Part shown: positions 45,550 through 54,152 of the stretch, piece after piece
Layout of the letters: each line of letters opens with the position of its first letter
Position numbering within the stretch: the first letter of the stretch is position 1
NCBI RefSeq assembly: GCF_022919115.1
Contig: NZ_CP095072.1
Location: forward strand, 4,445,960 to 4,509,959
From: Gracilibacillus caseinilyticus
Lineage (GTDB): Bacteria; Bacillota; Bacilli; Bacillales; Amphibacillaceae
DNA: 64,000 bases
Reading direction: 5' to 3'
Notes under the pieces: model-generated
Seen by the model: the letters and a program-made list of their open reading frames with translations, nothing else
Databases searched by the model: none
Told to the model about the DNA's origin: nothing
Translations under genes and position numbers: made by a program

Positions 45550-46078
45550 TGTCTTCAACCTCCTTTACATAATGAATTTTGAATTTCTTTCGCCCTCTAT
45601 TTAATCGTGTCTTTACGTTTGACTCACTTAGCGATAGTAAATGCACAATTTCTTTAATGGATAAATCTTCATAATAATACAGAATAAGAACTTCTCTGTA
45701 CTTTATGTCAACCTTGTATAAACATTTGGCAACTAAATCCGCTTCTGTATTTTTTGCTATTTCTTCATCTGGACTTTTCATATTACTGGAAAGTTTTAGT
45801 TTAGTCAGATTTAAATATTTTAATTTATTCTTTGGACTCTTCAAAAAATCTTTTGATTTATTAATAGCAATTTTATAAAGCCAGGTTTTCAACGAAGAAT
45901 TACCTTTAAATTGATAAAATTTCTGGGAATACGTTATGAATGTTTCTTGAACAATGTCTTCCGCTGTTGCCCAATTTTTCACATATGAATACGTTAATTT
46001 CAGTATTGATGTACCATACTGATGCATAATTTTTCTAAGTTCATTCTCATCAACAAAAGATTTTTCATGTTCACCCAT
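45509..46078 (-). CDS. ECF-type RNA polymerase sigma factor
   Basis: A 189-residue sigma-70-family protein with regions 2 and 4. Region 2 is seen as LKLTYSYVKNWATAEDIVQETFITYSQ (in parts, near residues 25-51) and SSLKTWLYKIAINKSKDFL near 60-78. Region 4 has the helix-turn-helix YREVLILYYYEDLSIKEI then LSLSESNVKTRLNRGRK (near 125-165). GGGGAG precedes the ATG. A matching ECF-type promoter lies just upstream, suggesting autoregulation. Confidence 0.92.
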   Translation of the reverse strand: MGEHEKSFVDENELRKIMHQYGTSILKLTYSYVKNWATAEDIVQETFITYSQKFYQFKGNSSLKTWLYKIAINKSKDFLKSPKNKLKYLNLTKLKLSSNMKSPDEEIAKNTEADLVAKCLYKVDIKYREVLILYYYEDLSIKEIVHLLSLSESNVKTRLNRGRKKFKIHYVKEVEDSGRKITGAKDVLE

Positions 46079-46111
46079 ACTTCTCCCCCCTTCCCTAGTA
46101 AATTCATCCTT

Positions 46112-46139
46112 TAGACGAGAGGTTTTATATTCGGTTACA
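46112..46139 (-). promoter_or_regulatory. ECF-type promoter of the sigma factor operon
   Basis: On the minus strand TGTAAC (46139-46134), 16 bases, CGTCTA (46117-46112) match the ECF promoter layout (AAC in the -35, CGTC in the -10), 34 bases before the sigma gene. Confidence 0.65.
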
Positions 46140-46167
46140 CCTTTTCACTAATTATTCCATTACAAAA

Positions 46168-46199
46168 GAGGTACAACGTTTAAATAAGTATTGTACCTC
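46168..46199 (-). terminator. Weak terminator-like hairpin upstream of the ECF operon
   Basis: Inverted repeat GAGGTACAA / TTGTACCTC with a 14-base loop, followed on the minus strand by only four T. It could reduce read-through from upstream or be an operator. Confidence 0.35.
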
Positions 46200-46271
46200 A
46201 GCTATAATCTCCATTTCTTTAATTTTTCTCAAAACAAAGTGTGTTCAATCACTACAAATTGATCATTTCCT

Positions 46272-46326
46272 AAGAAAAACCGGGAAAGCCCACCCGGTCC
46301 TAACTAACAAATAATATACAACTACC
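46272..46326. repeat. Left flank of R6 shared with R5
   Basis: AAGAAAAACCGGGAAAGCCC, then ACCCGGTCCTAACTAAC and AATATACAACTACC, match the left flank of R5, including the terminator-like hairpin. Confidence 0.7.
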
Positions 46327-46896
46327 TATAATATGGATTATGTAAACTAGCGTTGAAGTCATTTTGAAATGTTTAGTGTGCTGGCAATACCGCTTCGGCC
46401 AACCACTTCGCGTCCTGCGGGGCCCGGCTGAAGCTAACTTTGTGAAGAAGAACGCTTCACAAAGTGGATCTTCAGCACCTGCACGTCCCGCGGGAGTCTA
46501 CGTGGTTGGCCTACGCTCATTTTTAGTTCCACAATTAAGGCGACAGGTAGGATATGGAGCACTATCTGCTTCATTTGATGATATACAATGCCTAGCACGA
46601 CTGCTTTTAGCTATTCTATACGTTGTAGTACTTCACTTAAGCGTAGGAAATATGCGGAGACTCCTCATGCGTCAGCGCGAGCTGAAGATCCACTTAGTCT
46701 GTGCCTGTGTCTGTATGTATTGCTTCGAAGCAGGCTTCCTCGGCACAAGGCAGCAAAGAAGTTGTTCAAGTAGTAGCCTAGCTGAAGCCGTGCCCCACAG
46801 GACGCGGAGCATATTTCCGGAGCTTTGCTAAGCAGATGAAATCTATCAAAATTACCACAATGTCAGATAGTTCTAGTCTACATAATCCATATTATA
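46327..46896. repeat. R6: long copy of the dispersed inverted-terminal-repeat element
   Basis: A 570-bp copy. Nested stems of the left module: GGCCAACCAC 46397-46406 with GTGGTTGGCC 46502-46511; GCTGAAG 46427-46433 with CTTCAGC 46470-46476; ACTTTGTGAAG 46437-46447 with CTTCACAAAGT 46455-46465. Right module: GGAAATATGC 46646-46655 with GCATATTTCC 46809-46818, and the palindrome GCTTCGAAGC at 46722-46731. The two modules are tied by a longer inverted repeat, about 46409-46434 with 46781-46806. It is nearly identical to R2. A 155-codon open frame across it is broken in the other copies and is not treated as a gene. Confidence 0.92.
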
Positions 46897-46984
46897 AGAA
46901 TCCATCTTCATGTACAGCATGATTACTTCTATGCTGTACTTATATACTTTCTTCACTGATTAAGAAACATCATAAATGTTGTTT

Positions 46985-47392
46985 TTAAGAAGCACTCTTA
47001 TCCATATAAGCCACTTCCCAAAGGTGACCATCCAAATCCTCAAATCCCCAAATGTACACAAATCCATGGTCTTGTGCTTCATTATATGGCGCACCACCGA
47101 TAGACAATGCTTTATTGACTATTTCATCATCCTGCTCTCTGCTTTCTGTAGAAATACAAAAAATTGCCTCGGCAGCAATATTCGTGTCAACAATTTCTTT
47201 CTTCGTAAAACTTTTAAATCTTTCTTCCACCATGATCATTGCAAAGATATTTTCTCCAATAATGACACAAGAGGTCGTCTCGTCTGAAAACTGTGGATTG
47301 ATTTCGAACCCTAGTTCCTTGTAAAAATGAGTCGCTTTGTTAATGTCTTTCACCGATAAATTCAAAAAGAAATCTTGAGATTTGAATGTCAT
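46985..47392 (-). CDS. VOC-superfamily protein (glyoxalase/bleomycin-resistance fold)
   Basis: A 135-residue single VOC domain. It has the paired beta-alpha-beta-beta-beta units: FFLNLSVKDINKATHFYKEL at the N-terminus and GFVYIWGFEDLDGHLWEVAY near residues 109-128, whose DLDGHLWE end is the usual metal-binding Glu motif. Relatives include lactoylglutathione lyases and fosfomycin or bleomycin resistance proteins; the present substrate is unknown. AAGGTGG precedes the ATG. Confidence 0.85.
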   Translation of the reverse strand: MTFKSQDFFLNLSVKDINKATHFYKELGFEINPQFSDETTSCVIIGENIFAMIMVEERFKSFTKKEIVDTNIAAEAIFCISTESREQDDEIVNKALSIGGAPYNEAQDHGFVYIWGFEDLDGHLWEVAYMDKSAS

Positions 47393-47452
47393 TTTTCACT
47401 ACCACCTTATATAATATTTAGATGACCGTGCGTGCCTTGTGTCATTACTTGA

Positions 47453-48358
47453 TCATTCCCCGTTGTATGCTCGTCTCAACTCAGCAATATTAAACTTCTT
47501 CATACCAAGAAATGCTTTCGTTACACGATTAATTTGATCTGCTGTACCATTACGCAGCATCTCATCCATTTCTGTCGGAACAATTTGCCATGATACACCA
47601 AATTGATCTTTTAACCAACCACATTCCTCTGCTTCTGGAACAACCGAAAGCTTGTTCCAATAGTTATCTATTTCTTCTTGTGAATCGCATTTCACCATAA
47701 ATGAAATAGCTTCGTTAAAGTCAAACCCATGTGGTTTTCCACTATCCATCGCTGCAAACCACTGGCTTTCCAGCATAAAATCGGAGAACATGACCGATCC
47801 CTCTTTGTCCGGCTCCATTCCTGCTGGATAATGAGCTATATTGCCCATTTGTGCATTATTAAATATAGACAAGTAAAAGTTGACTGCTTCTTCTGCTTTT
47901 CCACACTTATCCCCGACAAATAAAAACGATGGCACAATAGTTGGCCGCTCTTCGCCTTCTGAGTTGGTTAGCATTAGTTGCCAAGTCACTCCATATTTAT
48001 CCTGAATCCATCCATACTTATCGCTAAAAGGGTATTGGTTAAGCGGCATCAAAGCTTGACCACCTTCAGACAATTTATCCCAAACCTCCACTAATTTTTC
48101 ATCTGCATTTTCATCCTGTGATTTATCAAAATGCACAAAGAAAGAAATAGATGGATTGAATGTAAAGAATGGACCAGCGCTAATCGACATGAATTCTTGT
48201 CCCCATAATGTAAAAGAAACTTGATCACAATCCCCGGATGGTGTGTCATAAAGCGTCGTAATATCCGTTATTTCCGATTCGGGAAAGACAGAAACATAGA
48301 ACTCCGCTGCTTCCTTTGCTTCGTTGTCATACCATAAGTGTGGAATAATTTTTGACAT
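47453..48358 (-). CDS. PhnB-like protein with two VOC domains
   Basis: A protein of 301 residues with two tandem PhnB/3-demethylubiquinone-type VOC domains: IPHLWYDNEAKEAAEFYVSV with DKYGVTWQLM (residues about 5-130), then IVPSFLFVGDKCGKAEEAVN with DQFGVSWQIVP (about 140-265). A short C-terminal helix follows. Both halves keep the WQ ends typical of this family. Catalytic role unknown. I chose ATG at 48358 (AGGAGTG upstream). Confidence 0.85.
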   Translation of the reverse strand: MSKIIPHLWYDNEAKEAAEFYVSVFPESEITDITTLYDTPSGDCDQVSFTLWGQEFMSISAGPFFTFNPSISFFVHFDKSQDENADEKLVEVWDKLSEGGQALMPLNQYPFSDKYGWIQDKYGVTWQLMLTNSEGEERPTIVPSFLFVGDKCGKAEEAVNFYLSIFNNAQMGNIAHYPAGMEPDKEGSVMFSDFMLESQWFAAMDSGKPHGFDFNEAISFMVKCDSQEEIDNYWNKLSVVPEAEECGWLKDQFGVSWQIVPTEMDEMLRNGTADQINRVTKAFLGMKKFNIAELRRAYNGE

Positions 48359-48388
48359 CCTTTCACTCCTCATTTGAAATATGTATTA

Positions 48389-48559
48389 TCATTTTTTTAA
48401 TTTACCAAAAGTGTCCAGTAATAATTGCACGACTATCAAACATAAAAGATAGGCAATCCCAGGTTCACTCGTTCCTAAAATCAGTACAAGCAGGAAAAGC
48501 AGCGTGGATAAACTGAACAAAATGAGTAGATACACTATACTACTTAGAATAGAAATCAA
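48389..48559 (-). CDS. Small two-helix membrane protein
   Basis: A 56-codon frame from TTG at 48559, with GGAGG seven bases upstream, to TGA at 48389. The product is almost entirely hydrophobic: SIVYLLILFSLSTLLFLLVL, then GIAYLLCLIVVQLLL, with a basic end GKLKK. The ribosome-binding site and topology support a real gene. No family recognised. It lies between the Nudix and PhnB-like genes on the same strand. Confidence 0.55.
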   Translation of the reverse strand: MISILSSIVYLLILFSLSTLLFLLVLILGTSEPGIAYLLCLIVVQLLLDTFGKLKK

Positions 48560-48581
48560 GCTTATTCCTCCATTAACTATA

Positions 48582-49019
48582 TCATTTTTGCTGAATCAGT
48601 GTCATTAACGCTTCAGGGACCAGCCGTAATCGTCCCTCTACAAAATCACTTAAAGGCTTCCAAAATAAGTTGATCTTCTCTCCATCATCTTCAATTCCTT
48701 CAAATGATTCGATATGATATATTGTTTGATCAACAAATTGAGCATCGTATACCATTACGATCTCATGCCCGGTATCACCATTGAAAGTAAAGAAATTCTC
48801 AACAGCACCTAAATAACTAAGGTTCGTTATTTCTTGATTTATTTCCTCGGTAATTTCTCTAACGAGGGCATCAGCACTTGATTCCCCGAACTCCATTCCT
48901 CCTCCAATCGGACGGTAGAAATAATCACCTTTCACAGAATCAAAACCTTCTGCTACCAGAATAGAATTCTGATTGCTAAATATACAGATGACGATCGGTC
49001 TGATTATTCTTTTTTGCAT
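48582..49019 (-). CDS. Nudix hydrolase
   Basis: A 145-residue Nudix protein. The Nudix box is GGGMEFGESSADALVREITEE near residues 39-60 (split: GGGMEFGESS, then REITEEINQEI), with the catalytic Glu pair present. The preceding FYRPIG strand and following YLGAVENFFTF fit the fold. Substrate (nucleoside diphosphate derivative) not determinable. I chose ATG at 49019 with GGAGG seven bases upstream. Confidence 0.88.
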   Translation of the reverse strand: MQKRIIRPIVICIFSNQNSILVAEGFDSVKGDYFYRPIGGGMEFGESSADALVREITEEINQEITNLSYLGAVENFFTFNGDTGHEIVMVYDAQFVDQTIYHIESFEGIEDDGEKINLFWKPLSDFVEGRLRLVPEALMTLIQQK

Positions 49020-49071
49020 ATAAGCCTCCAACGAATATTTTTACTGGAATTGTTAGTCTGCTGAGGTTCTT

Positions 49072-49908
49072 TTATAACACTAGATATACAATTTTTTCAC
49101 ACCATTCTTTTTTCTCTGCTAACCCTGTTTTTCTGGAAAGTTGTTTATTTAACCGAAAAAATTCAGGTAGGATACTTGCCACCGTTTTCATTATTTCCTG
49201 TGAGGATCGGCTACAATCCCATTCTGCTAATAAGGATAATTGCCATTCTTTCAAATTACTTCTGCCACCTTCTAACTTTGACCAGTTTCCATACAAGCTG
49301 TCTACTCGGTATCCTGCTTCCATATACCAGCCACTAACTATTAACCATCTGATTTTATCTAAATTTGCCAATGCATAATAGCTTTCATTTCTCATTACTG
49401 CTCGATATGTTTCATGAAAAAAGGCAAATATTTTCTCCCGCCAGAATTCTACTTCCCCTTTAGCAGGCCGGTGGTCTAGCTTAGCAGATTGCTCTAACAC
49501 TTTAGAAATGATACCGTGAGGATCGTAAAGTGCCTGAAGTCCTTTCAACCATATAGAAGGTGTTAACTCTTTTGGTTCTTTATAGAAGGTATCAATCTTA
49601 ACAAAACATTCATAATGGGTAACAAGGACAGGAGTGTGATCACTTCCTTCAAAGTATAAAACGTTGCCCCATTTTTTTGAGCGTTCTCTCTTTTCACGAA
49701 TAAAATCCGGCTTTGAATCTGGCTTTACAATAATGTGCAAATCTATATCAGAATAACGATCAGCATTCCCTTTTGCCAGGGAACCACCAAGTACGATCCC
49801 TAATACTTGTGGATCTGATTTAAAATCATTTAGCACATTATCCAGCAGTTTGTTACGATGTATCGGAAGCTTTGAATCTCGCACACTATATTTACTTACA
49901 AATCCCAC
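49072..49908 (-). CDS. Nucleotidyltransferase-domain protein
   Basis: A 278-residue protein with an N-terminal pol-beta-type nucleotidyltransferase domain: GIVLGGSLAKGNADRYSDID near residues 38-57, in which GS and the DxD pair (DIDLH) are the catalytic signature. The helical C-terminal part (about 130-278) resembles aminoglycoside adenylyltransferase-like proteins. It may modify an aminoglycoside or another small molecule; the substrate is unknown. The start is GTG with only a weak AAAGG upstream, so it is uncertain. Confidence 0.78.
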   Translation of the reverse strand: MGFVSKYSVRDSKLPIHRNKLLDNVLNDFKSDPQVLGIVLGGSLAKGNADRYSDIDLHIIVKPDSKPDFIREKRERSKKWGNVLYFEGSDHTPVLVTHYECFVKIDTFYKEPKELTPSIWLKGLQALYDPHGIISKVLEQSAKLDHRPAKGEVEFWREKIFAFFHETYRAVMRNESYYALANLDKIRWLIVSGWYMEAGYRVDSLYGNWSKLEGGRSNLKEWQLSLLAEWDCSRSSQEIMKTVASILPEFFRLNKQLSRKTGLAEKKEWCEKIVYLVL

Positions 49909-50000
49909 ACACTTAAAATCAACCTTTCAAAAATGGATTTATTACAATATTCGATATTTATCTTAAAATTCCTTTATTAATACCGTAGAAAGCAAAATAG

Positions 50001-50567
50001 TCAGTCCCACAATCTCCGAACAGAATACAGTTCAAAATCTGAAAATACTAACTCATAAATATCTGGCATCGTCGTATTTATCCAAAAGTCAAATCCGTAT
50101 CTGCTGTTAAAATAATTCATGATGATTGTCATAACATTCCCATGTGTACCGATTATCATCTTCTTGCCATAATAGGTAAGTAAAAGCTCCTTAATAACAG
50201 GAATAGCACGATTCTGAACATCGCTCACTGATTCACCATCTGGCAATGAATAATCACGATTTTGAAAAGATTTCCGGATTGCTTCCAGTCGCTCCTCTTT
50301 AGGCATTTTAAAATCACCTTTTAGCTGTCTTTCTCTTAAATCTTCTATCAGATTAATATCCATTTTCTTATAATGCGTAATTCCTTCTATCGTTTGAACA
50401 GCTCTTTTATATGGACTTGAAAAGATGATATCGACCTGTCTGCTCCTCATGATATCTGTGATTCTTTGCGAATCCTGTATTCCTTTTTCTGATATTCCTC
50501 TTGTTCGTTCTTTTCCAAATACGAACGGCGATTCCGCATGTCTGATCATATAGATAGTAGTTTCCAA
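50001..50567 (-). CDS. Histidine phosphatase (phosphoglycerate mutase-like)
   Basis: A 188-residue branch-1 histidine phosphatase. The phospho-accepting His is in IYMIRHAESPF near residue 10. A second conserved block is SSPYKRAVQTIEG near 50-62, and the second His is in IIGTHGNVMTII near 140-151. The substrate is unknown. Possible TTG starts lie at 50576 and 50567; I prefer 50567, which has GGGAG nine bases upstream. Confidence 0.85.
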   Translation of the reverse strand: METTIYMIRHAESPFVFGKERTRGISEKGIQDSQRITDIMRSRQVDIIFSSPYKRAVQTIEGITHYKKMDINLIEDLRERQLKGDFKMPKEERLEAIRKSFQNRDYSLPDGESVSDVQNRAIPVIKELLLTYYGKKMIIGTHGNVMTIIMNYFNSRYGFDFWINTTMPDIYELVFSDFELYSVRRLWD

Positions 50568-50588
50568 AATATTCAACTCCCTGTAAAC

Positions 50589-51161
50589 TTAAGCTAACAT
50601 CTTGTGCCTTCTCATGAGCACCAGCAGTGTCGCAATAAACACTGAAGCACATATTCCGAATAAAAAGATATATTGATTAAAATACAAATAATTTAAATGT
50701 ATGTCTGTCCACCAATACCACCAATTACCCATCGGATAGCCTAAATTCACTTTTACATTTGAAACAAATTGTAGTTGAAATATTACCGAGACGCCCCCGA
50801 ACAGGCAAGCTATGCACATACACAATAAAATAAAACGATTATTCTTATGTAGTAAAATATCAGCCAAATGATGAACAACGACATAGCAAAAATAGAGAAA
50901 GAAATACATGGAGATAAAAACATGTGGAATATGGGGGTTCCCATTACCTGAACTGACTTGAGGCGGGACTGTCATGACGTCATAAATCAGATAAAAATTC
51001 ACCGCATGATAAAAAAAATTTACATAGGCAATTTTTTTATTTAATCTCTTCGTTTTCATCGTCTTTCTTAATTGAATAGTCACCATAATCCCCAATGCTA
51101 AATATCCAAACAAAAGCAATAAAATGAAACTGTCCGGCAATCCACTTAGTAAATCATCCAT
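50589..51161 (-). CDS. Multi-pass membrane protein of unknown function
   Basis: A 190-residue protein with about five hydrophobic helices (roughly residues 8-28, 45-62, 80-100, 108-128, 160-183) and an extracellular-type loop GYPMGNWWYWWTDIHLNY rich in Trp. It resembles the TMEM-like/YwaF-type small integral membrane proteins in layout, but I did not recognise a family. I chose ATG at 51161 (AGGAGGAG upstream); the open frame before it has no support. Confidence 0.6.
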   Translation of the reverse strand: MDDLLSGLPDSFILLLLFGYLALGIMVTIQLRKTMKTKRLNKKIAYVNFFYHAVNFYLIYDVMTVPPQVSSGNGNPHIPHVFISMYFFLYFCYVVVHHLADILLHKNNRFILLCMCIACLFGGVSVIFQLQFVSNVKVNLGYPMGNWWYWWTDIHLNYLYFNQYIFLFGICASVFIATLLVLMRRHKMLA

Positions 51162-51277
51162 TTTTCTCCTCCTAATAGACTTTACTAGAAAACTTGACTT
51201 ATCTTCTTTCCATTCGACATCAATATAATTTGTAAACTCTTTCGAAATCAAGAAAAATCCGCAGATATTTCGTCGAC

Positions 51278-51379
51278 TTATTTTAACGTATTTTGTTCCT
51301 TAACATATGGCAGATAGAAAAATAGACCGACAGCTAAAACAAACGACATTAAGCCAAAAACAATCCACCACTTTTTCAT
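51278..51379 (-). CDS. Very small single-helix membrane protein
   Basis: A 33-codon frame, MKKWWIVFGLMSFVLAVGLF then YLPYVKEQNTLK: a basic start, one helix and a polar tail. The ribosome-binding site (GGTGATGAG) is weak. It lies between two minus-strand genes. Plausible but unproven. Confidence 0.35.
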   Translation of the reverse strand: MKKWWIVFGLMSFVLAVGLFFYLPYVKEQNTLK

Positions 51380-51428
51380 CTCATCACCGTGAAATCATTT
51401 TGTTTTATTTTACCATATTCATACACCA

Positions 51429-51466
51429 AAAGAACCCTTCTTGTTAATAAATAACAAAAAGGGTTC
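51429..51466 (-). terminator. Terminator of the tetR-yhgE operon
   Basis: On the minus strand GAACCCTTTTTGTTA / TAACAAGAAGGGTTC forms a long imperfect stem, followed by TTTTGG. It lies seven bases after the yhgE stop. Confidence 0.75.
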
Positions 51467-51472
51467 CTGCAA

Positions 51473-54127
51473 CTACTCCACAAGCCTGCTATCCTTTGAC
51501 TTACGAGCAGTATGTTCTATTCGTTTCGCTAATAATGGTTTTAACAACACTCCGATAACAAGGGCAATGATCAGGAAAACAAGCAGCATCAGTATGTTTG
51601 TCCAGGCAACCTCCGGAATAATACCACCAACCGCTTCCCTTAGCAAATCAATCCCATAGGTGAATGGCATAAAAGGGTGCAACGCTTGGAAAAATGGTGG
51701 AGCTACTTCAATTGGAAAAGTCCCTCCTCCACTGGATAACTGTAAGACTAACAGTACAATCATCAAGGCTTTACCAATATTCCCCAATATCGAGGCGAAC
51801 GTGTAGACGATCGTCATAAACACCACCGCAATAATTAAAGAGAAGAGGACGAGCTGCAAAGGATCACTCGCATAGACATCTAATACAAGTAAATCCCCGA
51901 TACTTACGATAAGTCCCTGTAATATTGCTACTGCTAAAAACAATAGTAATCTGCCGAAATAAATTTGTCTCTGTGTATAACCTTCACGATTATCTAATGG
52001 ATGTAAATTCGTTGACAACAGATTAGATAGTAACAGCGCTCCGACCCACAAACTTAATGTCGTGTAAAAAGGGGCATTGGCTGATCCGTAATTTGGAATC
52101 GGAAAGATGTCTTCCTGCACTAATTCTACCGGACTTGCAAAAAAGTCACTTTCCGCTGCCAGATCATTTCGCAATAACTGAATCAGTTTATTTAATTGAT
52201 CCTTATTTTCAATTTGATGCACTTTATCTGCGGCATCTGAGACACCTTCACTTAATTCTGGTAAATCAGCTTTACTAAAAGCAGCTAGATCATGAATAGC
52301 CGATTCAAATGCAGGGAGATTCTGCTCTAATAAATCCGCCACTTTTAAATAGTTTTCTTCTAGCTGCGGCAAGTCCTCTTCCACAAACGTTGCCAATGCG
52401 TTTACTTTTTCTTCTACTTTCGGCAAATCCTCTTCGATAAAATTACTAAAAGCATGAACGGACTGTACGAAGACAGGGAATGATTCCTGCACTTGACTAT
52501 TTACTTCATCCCATGTTTGCTGCATCTCCGGTAGTTCCTGCATGCCGGAAATATCTGTTTCTAATTTAGCCAATATTCCGTCCGCATTCGTTAACATCTC
52601 TTGCAGTGTCTGATTTAATTCTGTTAATTGATCCATATTTAAATCAGAACCAGCGACACTGTCTTGGATGCCAGAGAAGCTGTTTTCAAGGCTCTCATTT
52701 CCTTTCTCATCAAGCCATGTTGCCAATGTATTGGTGTTAGACTGTGCTTCAGACAAGTTTTTCTCTATCTGTTCACGATTTATCGTTTTCGAATCAACGA
52801 TATTTGTTAAATCCTGTTTGAGGACAGAAAAACTCTCAGCCGTTTCTTCCATCTCTCCAATAAACGTATTGATATTCTCATCCTCTGACAGGCTATATAA
52901 ATTAGAATACATCTGAATATTACTTTGCAAATAGAGAATGTGTTCATTTAACTTGATTTGCAATTGATCCAACGCTGCCTCGTGATTCGTAATATCTGCT
53001 TCTTCCTCGATGCTCTCGATTTCCGCGCCAATATCTGCAAGTGTCTGGTTCATTCGCATAATTTGTGATTGGAAGGACTGAACAAAAGGCTCTGCACTCC
53101 ATTCTGCTTGCGATAGAAAATCCTGAAAATCCTGCATGTATGCTTCAAGAGAGCTAGCCTGTTCTGCTATATCATTCAGCGTATCCTGGTTATTCTTAAT
53201 CTGTTCACGCACTTGTTGAACGTGATCACCAGCATCAGTTAAAAATTGATCTACTTCAGAGAACTTAGCACCGATCTGATTAAATTCTTCCACAGCCTTT
53301 TCGATTGTAGGCAACGTTTCTTCTACTTTTAAGACGGAATCACTTAATTCATATATTTTTGGAAACTGATCCTGCAACGTTAAGATGATATCGGCACCTT
53401 CATGGATTTGCGGTAAATAGTCTTTTATGGATAAAAAATAATCGATTTTCTCATTTATATTATTCCAGTCCTGATCTACGTCTTCGATAAACTGGCCAAC
53501 CTTCATGATCTCTGGCATATTTTCATCGAGATCAAACAAAGCATTTTCAATTTTTCGGATCGTTGGTAAATCCTCTTCTAATTGAATACCTAATTTATCG
53601 AACTCCTCGAATAACGTATGCGACGTCTCATTGACAAACTGATCATTGATCGTATTAACGATCGACGAGGCACCGGCTGAGGTCATTTTTGGCGCGATGG
53701 CATTTTTCTTATCGTTAACTTGATACTCTACACTTGCCTTCACAGGCTTCCCTTCGACGACTTTTGCCAACTTGGATGAGAAGTCTTCTTTAATAAAAAC
53801 ACCCGCATAATAATCACCATACTTGATGCCTTTTTCCGCTTCTTCTCTACTGGTAAATACCCAGCCCAAGCTATCATTATCTTTCAAATTTTCTTCAAGC
53901 TGCTCACCGATATTGATGGATTCACCCTCTACCTCCGCGCCAGCATCCTCATTCACGATTGCGATTTTGACATCTTCGGTATTGGAATACGGGTCCCAGG
54001 AAGCACTTAAATTAAACCATGCATATAAAGAAGGTAATATAGCTAAGCCTAATATAAGTAATCCAACTAACGGAACACGCTTGATGTTTCGTAAATCCTG
54101 TTTAAATATGTTCCAGCTATTTTTCAA
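51473..54127 (-). CDS. yhgE: YhgE/Pip-family membrane protein
   Basis: An 884-residue protein with one N-terminal transmembrane helix (LVGLLILGLAILPSLYAW), a long extracellular region of about 600 residues that is strongly helical and partly repetitive (blocks such as VEEKVNALATFVEEDLPQLEE), and six C-terminal transmembrane helices of ABC-2 permease type, from about residue 670. The NLSASWDPYSNTEDVKIAIV block near 38-57 is diagnostic. In Lactococcus the homologue Pip is a phage-infection protein; related proteins form type VII-like or ESX-associated export systems. Function here is unknown. It follows the TetR gene by 25 bases. Confidence 0.88.
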   Translation of the reverse strand: MKNSWNIFKQDLRNIKRVPLVGLLILGLAILPSLYAWFNLSASWDPYSNTEDVKIAIVNEDAGAEVEGESINIGEQLEENLKDNDSLGWVFTSREEAEKGIKYGDYYAGVFIKEDFSSKLAKVVEGKPVKASVEYQVNDKKNAIAPKMTSAGASSIVNTINDQFVNETSHTLFEEFDKLGIQLEEDLPTIRKIENALFDLDENMPEIMKVGQFIEDVDQDWNNINEKIDYFLSIKDYLPQIHEGADIILTLQDQFPKIYELSDSVLKVEETLPTIEKAVEEFNQIGAKFSEVDQFLTDAGDHVQQVREQIKNNQDTLNDIAEQASSLEAYMQDFQDFLSQAEWSAEPFVQSFQSQIMRMNQTLADIGAEIESIEEEADITNHEAALDQLQIKLNEHILYLQSNIQMYSNLYSLSEDENINTFIGEMEETAESFSVLKQDLTNIVDSKTINREQIEKNLSEAQSNTNTLATWLDEKGNESLENSFSGIQDSVAGSDLNMDQLTELNQTLQEMLTNADGILAKLETDISGMQELPEMQQTWDEVNSQVQESFPVFVQSVHAFSNFIEEDLPKVEEKVNALATFVEEDLPQLEENYLKVADLLEQNLPAFESAIHDLAAFSKADLPELSEGVSDAADKVHQIENKDQLNKLIQLLRNDLAAESDFFASPVELVQEDIFPIPNYGSANAPFYTTLSLWVGALLLSNLLSTNLHPLDNREGYTQRQIYFGRLLLFLAVAILQGLIVSIGDLLVLDVYASDPLQLVLFSLIIAVVFMTIVYTFASILGNIGKALMIVLLVLQLSSGGGTFPIEVAPPFFQALHPFMPFTYGIDLLREAVGGIIPEVAWTNILMLLVFLIIALVIGVLLKPLLAKRIEHTARKSKDSRLVE

Positions 54128-54152
54128 TGTTGTTCACCTCTAATGAATGTGT

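Noticed and set aside
46364..46831. 155-codon open frame in repeat R6
   Set aside because: It joins two frames that are separate in the near-identical R2, so it is not conserved as a protein.
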